Assembly: GCA_025360235.1 (NCBI GenBank)
Contig: JANYCO010000365.1
Location: forward strand, 1-26,187
Direction: 5' to 3'
From: Cytophagales bacterium
GTDB taxonomy: Bacteria; Bacteroidota; Bacteroidia; Cytophagales; Cytophagaceae
DNA: 26,187 bases
Below are positions 9,601 through 16,923 of the stretch, piece after piece. The notes beneath the pieces were generated by a model that was given only the letters and a program-made list of their open reading frames with translations, was not told where the DNA came from and searched no databases. Positions within the stretch are counted from its first letter, which is position 1; every line of letters starts with the position of its first letter. A program made the position numbers and the translations under genes.

Positions 9601-12600
9601 GTTAATAATACTAAAGCCGGGGAAACGGATATTGATGGAAAGCCTTTTAATATGGCCAATAAAGGGAAACTTTTTTTTAACCTGGGAAATATTTCAGAAG
9701 ATATTTTAAGAGACAGTCGTCTGGAATATGAAAATGGACTTCCGGTAAACGGAGAAACGAATATAACCTCCGGGACTCAATGGGGACAGGTTAGTAACCA
9801 ACAACCTTTAACAAATGCATTCAGCAGTCAGGCGAATGCCAGGGCTAAACAAGACGTTGGGTTGGATGGTTTTGACAATACAGCAGAAAAAGCACTTCCG
9901 GGAATTCCAGCTGCTTTTGCAAAAAGTAATGACCCGGCTGCGGATGATTTCGAGTATTACGATGGAGATGCAAAAGCAATCACGACACTTTATAAAAGAT
10001 TCAATGGGATAGAAAATAACTCTCCTGTAAACAGTGCAAGTTCTAATTATACCAATCCTGATAATGAGGATTTGAATCAAGATAATACATTGAATACGGT
10101 AGATGAATACTATGAATATGAAGTGGATATTGAAAGCAGTAAATTAAACTCAAGTCTCAATCAATATATTGTTGGTAAATCTGGTTCATCAAAAGATTCT
10201 GTTGAATGGCTTCAGTTTCGTATTCCAATCAGAACACCCACCAAAACCGTCGGCAATATTAGTGGGTTTAAAACCATCCGTTTTATGCGGATGTATATGA
10301 CGGGATTTTCTGATCCGATAGTACTCCGTTTTGCGCAGTTGCAATTGGTAGCCAACCAATGGAGAGTATACCAACCGGATGATATCAATCAAACTGGTTT
10401 TGGTGGAGTAACAGAGCCGGATGATGCCCAACTTGTGGTTTCTACAATAAACATTGAAGAAAATGGTAAAGGGAGCACTAATGTCTCTCCTTACGTGCTT
10501 CCTCCCGGAACCACCAGAGATCAAGACCCCGTTTCAACCAATCAAAGAAGTATCAACGAACAATCGTTGCGTCTTACAATAAACGACCTTGATAATTTGA
10601 ATGCACGAGGAGCTTATAAAAATGTAACGTTTGATTTATTGAACTACCGAAGGCTAGACATGTATTTGCACGCAGAAACAGTAGACCCTAATACTCATGA
10701 CGGAGACATGACTGCTTTCTTACGACTGGGGACTGATATTACCCAAAATTATTATGAGATTGAAGTCCCTCTTGTTTTTAGCAATACCACCTCACATGAT
10801 CCTAACGAGATATGGAAACCCCAGAATCAGATTGATCTGGCCATACAAACCTTAATTGACGTCAAGTTGGAGCGAAACCGGCTTACTACAAATAAGACAA
10901 CTGCGTATTCAAAAGTAGTAGATGGGAAACGAATAAATGTAGTAGGGAATCCCGATATTAGTACCGTAATCGTGGCTATGATAGGAATGCGAAACCCTGC
11001 TACGAATTATATCACAGGCTCCAGCGCTGACATTAATCCGAAATCCGCTTCGATATGGGCGGATGAATTGCGTGTGACCGATTTTGAGAATAAGGACGCC
11101 TGGGCTGCAACAGCCAATGTAAACGCCAAACTAGCAGACCTGGCAAACGTGACGGGTTCAATGAAATATACAACTGTTGGGTTTGGTGGAATTGATCAGA
11201 AAATTTCCCAGCGACAGCGGGCTAATACTCTATCTTATGGAACGTCAGCGAGTATTACCCTTGATAAATTTATTCCTGAAAAGGTGGGCATAAAACTTCC
11301 CATGTATGTAAGTTTTGACAGGACAATTATTTCTCCTCAATACAACCCGCTGGATCCGGATGTGAAGATGAGCAAGTATACCAAACAAGAAAGAGATACA
11401 CTGAAAAAGGAGGTTCAAGACATCACTACCCGAAGGGCCATTAATTTTACAAATTTTAAAAAAATAAAAACAAAAAAAGATGCAAAACATCATTTTTACG
11501 ATATTTCAAATCTCACATTCACTGCAGGGTATAATGAAATAAAAAGAACCTCCTTTGATATGTATGATTACAAAGCCCTCTATTATAAGGGTGCCGTGGA
11601 ATATACAACAACATTTAAAGCAAAATCTTTTGAGCCTTTAAAAAAAGCCAAATTTGTGAAATCAAAATATCTACGATTACTCAAAGATGTAAACATCAAT
11701 CCTGTTCCAACTTCTTTTACATTTCGAAACGATATCGATCGTAAAATTATTAAAACGCAGTATTTTGAAGCAGGACCTTATACACCACCCCAGACAGCTT
11801 TATATGAAAAAGCATTTATGCTTACGCGGACGTATGCACTCCCCTGGAATCTTACGAAGAGCATAAATTTAAACTACGCTTCTACGGCCAATGCTATAGT
11901 AGATGAGCCCGGAAGAGCACCTGGCGGTCAGGCGTATAAAGATACGCTCTGGAAAAATTTCTCATCTCTAGGTAGGCTAAAAAGTTTTAACCAATCGTTA
12001 AATGCTACTTACAAAGTTCCGTTAGATAAAATCCCTTTGCTTAATTGGTTGAATTCGGATTTAAATTACACCTCAGGATTTCTCTGGACAGCAGGACCAA
12101 TAAATCTGAGAGATATCACCGGGAGGAAAATTAATCTTGGGAATACGGCACATAACAAATGCGACGTAAACCTTACCGGAAAAATAAATCTGGAAACACT
12201 TTATAATAAATCGAAATTTTTGAAAGAAGTAAATAATCCTAAGCCACCACCTCAAAAGGGTCCGATTAAAAAAACACCTGTAAAGCCGAATGATCCAAAC
12301 GCAAAGGATACGACAAACCAGTTGAAAAAGCCTGATCTGAAAGTGCTCAAAGCAGCGTTGCGAATGGTAATGCTGGTGAAAAATGTGATGCCTACATACG
12401 GAATAGCAAGGACTACACAATTGCCGGGGTATATGCCTACACCCGTTATTATGGGGGTAGATGCAAAAGGGAATTATGATCAGACCGCACATCTTGGAGA
12501 TGTTATACCTTTTATCTTTGGGTCTCAGGATCCACAATTTAGGTATACTGCTGCCAAACGGGGTTGGATGAGCAGAGAGTCAATACTCAATACACCTTAT

Positions 12601-13719
12601 TTGCAAAACAAAACACAAACCTTTTCGGCCCGAACTTCTGTTGAACCTTTTCGGGATTTTAAAGTTCAGGTAGATGTTAAAAAAACAAAAGGTACCACTT
12701 ATCAGGAAATTTTTAGAGTTGATACGGTGCCAGGGTCTGATACCTATCATTCCTACAGCCCTACAAAAAATGGTAATTACAGTATTAGTTATTTAAGTAT
12801 TCTTACTTCGTTTACCAAGACCTCTGGGGCGGATAATTTTAATAAAACATTTGAGAAATTTCAGAATAACAGAGCAGTTATTCTCGGTAGAATAAACGAT
12901 AAGCGATACCGTCTGAATTCGCAGGATGTACTGGTTCCCGCTTTCCTTGCAGCATACAGTGGCAGGGATGTAAACAAACAAAAACTAACCAGTTTTCCTA
13001 AGATCCCATTGCCCAACTGGAACGTCACCTATTCCGGACTTTCAAGAATTGGGTTTTTTCAGGCAAAATTTTCTTCTGTAATGCTGACACACGGCTATTC
13101 TTCCACTTATGCTATCGGTGCTTTTCAGTCTGCTCTAATCTATGGAGACGGTTTTATAAAACCACAGTTTGATGTAGGAAAAAATATTGCGGGAGACTCA
13201 GTGAATAAGAACGGTGTGATAATTCCAATTTATGCTTTTGCAGATGTATCCATTCGTGAACAGTACGGTCCTTTGATTGGGATAAATTTGAAATCAAAAG
13301 GGAAGGCAACCTATCGTTTTGAATATAAAAGAGGACGAACACTTTCTTTGTCTATGTCCAACGCCCAGTTGAGGGAAGACATCAACCAGGATTTTGTTTT
13401 TGGTGTCAGTTATATAAAAGCCGGAGCTAATTTCGGAAGGTTCCTGGGAAGAGGAACCAAATTAAAAAATGAACTGACTTTACGTATGGATGTGACGGTA
13501 AGGGATACCCGGTCTTATCAGCGTAAATTGGATCAGGGGTCTACCATTACTGCGGGTAATTTAAATTTTCAGGCCAAACCCACCGCCTCTTATGCAGTAA
13601 GTCAAAGGGTTACAATGCTCTTTTATTTTGAACACACCCGCGCAGTTCCCAGATTGTCAAGTTCTTTCAAAAGAAATACAACCTCATTTGGTCTTCAGAT
13701 AAGGTTTACCCTTTCTTAG
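6619..13719 (+). CDS. sprA: SprA, outer-membrane translocon of the type IX secretion system
   Basis: A 2366-residue protein that forms the giant single-chain beta-barrel through which type IX substrates cross the outer membrane; needed for gliding adhesin export in Flavobacteria. A signal peptide (LNILALIGVCL core) probably ends after Ala25. The SprA N-terminal region begins near residue 150 (GPLSLKIPVKGLEGPFG), with TVNWDTKATFEFQN shortly after. A conserved FLDDFEAS lies at 838-845. The C-terminal half shows many alternating amphipathic strands, and the chain ends on an aromatic barrel-type strand (SFGLQIRFTLS). A Pro/Lys-rich insertion near residue 1875 fits a loop. The start is TTG 6619, because no ATG lies near the signal peptide. 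It sits 82 bases after ruvA and is followed closely by the ricT promoter. Confidence 0.96.
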   Translation: MRNRKLNILALIGVCLSFYGLLAIAGPKDDIYYLPDDTDIPEDTIPEKKAKNKRPTYEDKDRPGDEFSNKTSESPLLLHKPSNVNTDVTLDTSGTFFKIEEKVGDSEYRPATTMSYEEYMKYQQKKYIKNYWQNKSGDSSGLRARKDPKAGPLSLKIPVKGLEGPFGSDFVDIKPNGLVTLDFGYIHQHTYNPQVPKRQQKQGSFNFDNQIQLNVIGKIGEKLKLTVNWDTKATFEFQNNFKIEYTGYEHDILQKIEVGQVSFPVNSSLIQGAQNLFGVKTKMQFGRLTMSSVIATQRGKSESITAQGGSTTKTFEIKGDGYDDYRHFFLGHFFRDNYERSLRNLPIVTSGAKVTQVDVYVTNSNNTTINTRDMIAFLDLGETDAHLYNQNNAPNSFYTVNDNEANGLYKKFQIEVKNPLTLSDNVSGQGYIKGTEFEVLNNARKLKPEEFTFNPDLGYISLVTPLRSYEILAVAYQYAYKGQTHIVGDASGIIQTTDTNTSLILKLLKPSSIKTRLESWDLMMKNIYSLGSTQISKDNFQFRVIYRDDISGADIPNLQEGKNTKDIPIIRLLNGDQLNLNGDPYPDGNLDFVEGVTIDSKNGRVIFPVLEPFGSDLQKKFDANTEVDLINKYVFFELYDSTKSDAGQIAAKNKYYLRGRFQSSASNEIMLQGAINLAQGSVKVTAGSRTLVEGQDYTVDYSQGKVKILNEGILASGQEIKISYEKQDLFNVRQKSFYGSRLDYRVNRDINIGGTILHQNERPTLTRVNIGDEPSSNTLWGLDANIKKESRLLTKVLDKLPLYQTKVPSMITASGEVANLVPGHNKALNKNGKNGAAFLDDFEASETPYDFVRSPTRWKLASTPLMFSEADSSNRKVNDHRALLSWYNIDQSFYNKGSSGNLGKNVPSPVVNHFERAVYPTEIFPNYNPSTIQPPQVLLDLAFYPNERGAYNYNANYGATPSNNWGGIMRNITNDVDFDNANIQYIEFWMLNPFVNNTKAGETDIDGKPFNMANKGKLFFNLGNISEDILRDSRLEYENGLPVNGETNITSGTQWGQVSNQQPLTNAFSSQANARAKQDVGLDGFDNTAEKALPGIPAAFAKSNDPAADDFEYYDGDAKAITTLYKRFNGIENNSPVNSASSNYTNPDNEDLNQDNTLNTVDEYYEYEVDIESSKLNSSLNQYIVGKSGSSKDSVEWLQFRIPIRTPTKTVGNISGFKTIRFMRMYMTGFSDPIVLRFAQLQLVANQWRVYQPDDINQTGFGGVTEPDDAQLVVSTINIEENGKGSTNVSPYVLPPGTTRDQDPVSTNQRSINEQSLRLTINDLDNLNARGAYKNVTFDLLNYRRLDMYLHAETVDPNTHDGDMTAFLRLGTDITQNYYEIEVPLVFSNTTSHDPNEIWKPQNQIDLAIQTLIDVKLERNRLTTNKTTAYSKVVDGKRINVVGNPDISTVIVAMIGMRNPATNYITGSSADINPKSASIWADELRVTDFENKDAWAATANVNAKLADLANVTGSMKYTTVGFGGIDQKISQRQRANTLSYGTSASITLDKFIPEKVGIKLPMYVSFDRTIISPQYNPLDPDVKMSKYTKQERDTLKKEVQDITTRRAINFTNFKKIKTKKDAKHHFYDISNLTFTAGYNEIKRTSFDMYDYKALYYKGAVEYTTTFKAKSFEPLKKAKFVKSKYLRLLKDVNINPVPTSFTFRNDIDRKIIKTQYFEAGPYTPPQTALYEKAFMLTRTYALPWNLTKSINLNYASTANAIVDEPGRAPGGQAYKDTLWKNFSSLGRLKSFNQSLNATYKVPLDKIPLLNWLNSDLNYTSGFLWTAGPINLRDITGRKINLGNTAHNKCDVNLTGKINLETLYNKSKFLKEVNNPKPPPQKGPIKKTPVKPNDPNAKDTTNQLKKPDLKVLKAALRMVMLVKNVMPTYGIARTTQLPGYMPTPVIMGVDAKGNYDQTAHLGDVIPFIFGSQDPQFRYTAAKRGWMSRESILNTPYLQNKTQTFSARTSVEPFRDFKVQVDVKKTKGTTYQEIFRVDTVPGSDTYHSYSPTKNGNYSISYLSILTSFTKTSGADNFNKTFEKFQNNRAVILGRINDKRYRLNSQDVLVPAFLAAYSGRDVNKQKLTSFPKIPLPNWNVTYSGLSRIGFFQAKFSSVMLTHGYSSTYAIGAFQSALIYGDGFIKPQFDVGKNIAGDSVNKNGVIIPIYAFADVSIREQYGPLIGINLKSKGKATYRFEYKRGRTLSLSMSNAQLREDINQDFVFGVSYIKAGANFGRFLGRGTKLKNELTLRMDVTVRDTRSYQRKLDQGSTITAGNLNFQAKPTASYAVSQRVTMLFYFEHTRAVPRLSSSFKRNTTSFGLQIRFTLS

Positions 13720-13732
13720 AGAAGAATAGATT

Positions 13733-13761
13733 TTGACTCTCCCTAATAATCCTTATATTTG
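13733..13761 (+). promoter_or_regulatory. Bacteroidetes-type promoter for ricT-gldH
   Basis: TTG at 13733-13735 and TATATTTG at 13754-13761, an exact match to the -7 consensus TAnnTTTG, with an 18-base spacer. It lies just after the sprA stop and about 58 bases before the ricT start. This suggests ricT-gldH is transcribed separately from sprA. Confidence 0.7.
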
Positions 13762-13819
13762 AAGTCTAAAGGCTGTAAGTCTTTATTTAATAGAGGTTTT
13801 AATTAAAAAATATACATAA

Positions 13820-15016
13820 ATGGCATGCAGTTCTTGCGGTACAGGTGGGGGATGCAGCACATCAGGTAGTAGTGGAGGCGGTTGCGGTAAAAATGGCGGA
13901 TGTAGTTCAGGAGGTTGTAACAAACTGAATTCTTTCGACTGGCTTGGCAACATGGAGATGGACAACTCCAAACAATTTAACATTGTTGAAGTACGATTTA
14001 AAGGTGGAAGAAAAGAATACTTCCACAACTCCAATAATATAGAACTCTACACCGGCGATGCTGTTATCATAGACGTTCCAAATGGACACCACCTTGGTCA
14101 TGTTTCTTTACAGGGCGAACTTGTAAGGTTGCAGATGAAAAAAAAGGAAGTAAAATCAGAGGATGCCATGCGTGTGATTTATCGCAAGGCTTCACAAAAA
14201 GACGTTGAAAAATACGAACAGGCGAGGAGCAGGGAAGAGAAAACACTTTATAGAACCCGCCATCTTGCCCGTGAGATGAAACTCGAAATGAAACTTTCAG
14301 ATGTAGAATTTCAGGCGGATAATACCAAAGCAACTTTTTATTATTCCGCAGAGGAAAGAGTAGATTTCAGAGAACTTATTAAAGCACTCGCCACCGAATT
14401 CAGGGTTAGAGTGGAGATGAAGCAAATTAGTTTGCGTCAGGAAGCAGGCCGTTTGGGGGGCATAGGTTCTTGCGGCAGAGAACTTTGTTGTTCTACCTGG
14501 CTCACGGATTTTAAAAACGTAAATACTTCCGCAGCCCGTTATCAGAATCTTGCGCTTAATCCATCAAAACTTTCAGGTCAGTGCGGCAGGTTGAAATGTT
14601 GTCTCAATTACGAATTGGAAACGTACATGGATGCCTTAAAAGGAATTCCTGAATTGGAACAACCAATCACTACCCTTCGCGGTGACGCTGTGTTGCAAAA
14701 GACCGACATCTTCAAAAAAATAATGTGGTTTGCGTATAGAGACGACATTACAAGTTGGAGGCCCATCTCGGTGGAACGTGTGAATGCAATACTGGCACAA
14801 AACAAAAGTGGTAAAAAACCTGCCACGTTGGAAGTAGACGAACAGGTAATCAAAGGAGCAAGTCACGAAGAGAAGAAAGAGAAAGAAGAGCTTTCCCGTT
14901 TTGACAGTACGTTCAAAAAGAAAAAGAAGAAAAAAAATAACCGTAACAAAAATAAAAACAGACAGGGAGGGGATAATAAAAATCCTTCCGGGAGTGGTCC
15001 TGTAAATAATAAATAA
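13820..15016 (+). CDS. ricT: RicT/YaaT-like PSP1-domain protein with Cys-rich N-terminus
   Basis: A 398-residue cytoplasmic protein of the PSP1 C-terminal-domain family. In Bacillus the homologue RicT acts with RicA and RicF in an Fe-S complex that helps RNase Y process RNA; the role in Bacteroidetes is not established. The PSP1 core contains GIGSCGRELCC (Cys 218, 223, 224) and GQCGRLKCC (Cys 255, 260, 261), fitting Fe-S ligands. Before it is a Gly/Ser/Cys-rich segment with Cys at 3, 6, 12, 22, 28 and 33. The C-terminus is a Lys/Asn-rich tail, probably disordered and possibly RNA-binding. It has its own promoter, and gldH starts three bases after its stop. The ricT-gldH order is common in gliding Bacteroidetes as far as I recall. 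Confidence 0.85.
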   Translation: MACSSCGTGGGCSTSGSSGGGCGKNGGCSSGGCNKLNSFDWLGNMEMDNSKQFNIVEVRFKGGRKEYFHNSNNIELYTGDAVIIDVPNGHHLGHVSLQGELVRLQMKKKEVKSEDAMRVIYRKASQKDVEKYEQARSREEKTLYRTRHLAREMKLEMKLSDVEFQADNTKATFYYSAEERVDFRELIKALATEFRVRVEMKQISLRQEAGRLGGIGSCGRELCCSTWLTDFKNVNTSAARYQNLALNPSKLSGQCGRLKCCLNYELETYMDALKGIPELEQPITTLRGDAVLQKTDIFKKIMWFAYRDDITSWRPISVERVNAILAQNKSGKKPATLEVDEQVIKGASHEEKKEKEELSRFDSTFKKKKKKKNNRNKNKNRQGGDNKNPSGSGPVNNK

Positions 15017-15019
15017 ATA

Positions 15020-15511
15020 ATGCACCGTAAACTAATTTTTTTTGGTTTTGTACTTCTATTGTTGACGGGTGGGCTTATCTCCTGCGATACTTCAAAAGTA
15101 TACGACAGTATGCAAGATCTGGATAGTAATGCATGGAATGAAAAAAAAGAGCTTGTTTTTCCCGTTACTATTAAGGATGCTTCCGTGCCCTATAAATTGT
15201 TTTACACGGTTCGGTACAATAATAATTATCCCTATTATAATCTTTATATCAATCGGGTGATGGAAGATTCTTCAGGGAAATTTCTGAATAAAAAATTGCA
15301 AGGCATGGATTTATTTAAAGCAAACACTGGCGTGCCTTTTGGAGCGGGAATGGGCTCTGAAAAAGATTACGTTATTTTATCCGAAGACAATTACAGATTT
15401 CCCTATCCGGGAAAGTACACGATCCGCTTGAAGCAATACATGCGTCAGGAGACAGTAGGAGGAATTAGTGCGATAGGTTTCAAAGTGGAAAAAGTGGTTA
15501 GTGAAAAATAA
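15020..15511 (+). CDS. gldH: Gliding motility lipoprotein GldH
   Basis: A 163-residue lipoprotein. The signal peptide ends in a clear lipobox, LISC, with the lipidated Cys at residue 22 followed by DTSKVYD. The mature part begins with the GldH-like pattern of 'C-D-x-x-x-V-Y' and an 'N-x-W' (SNAWNEK), and has the beta-rich domain with NNNYPYYNLYINRVMEDSSG. In Flavobacterium johnsoniae gldH is essential for gliding and is linked to type IX secretion. It starts three bases after ricT and ends 20 bases before the DUF1624-like gene, so all three probably form one operon. Its presence beside sprA points to a gliding organism, though gldH alone does not prove motility. Confidence 0.88.
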   Translation: MHRKLIFFGFVLLLLTGGLISCDTSKVYDSMQDLDSNAWNEKKELVFPVTIKDASVPYKLFYTVRYNNNYPYYNLYINRVMEDSSGKFLNKKLQGMDLFKANTGVPFGAGMGSEKDYVILSEDNYRFPYPGKYTIRLKQYMRQETVGGISAIGFKVEKVVSEK

Positions 15512-15531
15512 AGGTAAACGTTTAGAATCGA

Positions 15532-16869
15532 ATGTTTCAACTTTCTTCCTCTTATGAAAATAGCCTTACCGGAAAAAATTCCAGGATAGACAGTATTGAT
15601 GTATTGCGTGGTCTTGTCATGGTATTGATGGCGCTTGACCATTGCCGGGATTTTTTTCATGTATATGCTTTTCAATATAACCCTGAGGATTTAAGATATA
15701 CAACACCTATTGTTTTTTATACGCGGTGGATCACTCATTTATGTGCACCGGTGTTTATTTTCCTTACCGGTGTTTCCGCCTATTTATATCAGCAAAAAAA
15801 CAAGGCCTCTAACAAAGAGATGGCACAATATCTTTTAGTTCGTGGCCTTATTCTCATTCTACTGGAAATTACAATTGTCCGATTTGCATGGCGGTTTTAT
15901 ATTGACTACTCCTCTATTGGAGGCTTAGTAATATGGGCAATAGGATGGAGCATGATCGCTCTGGCCGGGCTTATTTATTTTTCCAGAAAAACAATTTTAT
16001 GGATTTCAATTATAATAATTTTTGGACATAATTTTTTGGACACGGTTAATTTTGACGGAAATAAAACAGCAGAGCTACTATGGGCCTTTTTGCATAAAAG
16101 CACGTTTGTAAATCTCTCCGATGAGTTCGGAGTAAATATTCTTTATCCTGTTTTACCGATGATAGGCTTGATTGGTTTCGGGTATTACATAGGTAAATGG
16201 TTTGATAGGGAGTACCTAAGAGAAATTCGTACAGGCTATTTTTTATACATGGGCTTAGGCATGATCTTGCTGTTTTTTACACTACGTTTTTTACAGGTTT
16301 TCACAGAGCAGTATTCCTATTTTTTTTATTTGGATGGGAATGACATTGATCTGGGAAATATATTTAGTGTAAAAAATAAAATAGTGGTAGCGTTTAAAGC
16401 CACGATGGTTTTTCTGATGGAAAATTATGGAGATCCAGTGTCCTGGCAAATGCAGGATTCTTTTAAGTACAATGTAATGGCGTTTCTTAATGTGACCAAG
16501 TACCCGATGTCCTTGTTTTATATGCTTATCACAATTGGTCCGGCATTTATTTTTCTTTCTTTTATGGAAGGTAAAAATAATTTTGTAACGAGAATCTTAA
16601 AAGTATTTGGGAGCGTACCTTTGTTTTATTATGTAGTGCATTTATTTTTAATTCATGCCTTGGCTATTATTTTGGCAGTGGTTACACATCTTGATAAAAT
16701 GGATAAGATTTTGAAGGGAGATTGGAAAGCACTTTCTGTAGATTATGGATTTAGTATGCCTGTAGTTTATGTGATCTGGCTCTTTGTATTGGCGCTTTTG
16801 TACCCTGCTTGCCGAGCTTTTGCAAGGCTGAAAGCTACAAAGAAGTACAAATTTTTACCCTTTTTATAG
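15532..16869 (+). CDS. DUF1624/HGSNAT-like multipass membrane acyltransferase homologue
   Basis: A 445-residue inner-membrane protein with about 10 hydrophobic helices. The N-terminus carries the family signature RIDSIDVLRGLVMVLMALDH (18-37), followed by CRDFFH. This is the mark of the DUF1624 group related to heparan-alpha-glucosaminide N-acetyltransferase and the wider acyltransferase-3/YeiB-type families. In the human enzyme a His in the early loop carries the acetyl group; His37 or His43 here could be the counterpart, which is inference. A second landmark is WITHLCAPVFIFLTGVSAYLY. It lies 20 bases after gldH on the same strand. An acyl transfer to a cell-envelope sugar is plausible, but the acceptor is unknown. 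Confidence 0.82.
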   Translation: MFQLSSSYENSLTGKNSRIDSIDVLRGLVMVLMALDHCRDFFHVYAFQYNPEDLRYTTPIVFYTRWITHLCAPVFIFLTGVSAYLYQQKNKASNKEMAQYLLVRGLILILLEITIVRFAWRFYIDYSSIGGLVIWAIGWSMIALAGLIYFSRKTILWISIIIIFGHNFLDTVNFDGNKTAELLWAFLHKSTFVNLSDEFGVNILYPVLPMIGLIGFGYYIGKWFDREYLREIRTGYFLYMGLGMILLFFTLRFLQVFTEQYSYFFYLDGNDIDLGNIFSVKNKIVVAFKATMVFLMENYGDPVSWQMQDSFKYNVMAFLNVTKYPMSLFYMLITIGPAFIFLSFMEGKNNFVTRILKVFGSVPLFYYVVHLFLIHALAIILAVVTHLDKMDKILKGDWKALSVDYGFSMPVVYVIWLFVLALLYPACRAFARLKATKKYKFLPFL

Positions 16870-16923
16870 CATTGGTTTACCAAATAGTTAGTACCTTCAT
16901 CTCTTAAGTTAAACCACATACAT

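Noticed and set aside
12073..12537. A 154-codon open frame on the minus strand inside sprA
   Set aside because: It is Cys/His/Arg-rich without recognisable motifs and lies entirely antisense to the conserved barrel of sprA, a typical shadow frame.
14608..15025. Minus-strand frames opposite ricT, including a Phe-rich one
   Set aside because: The hydrophobic look comes from antisense reading of the Lys/Asn-rich tail of ricT.
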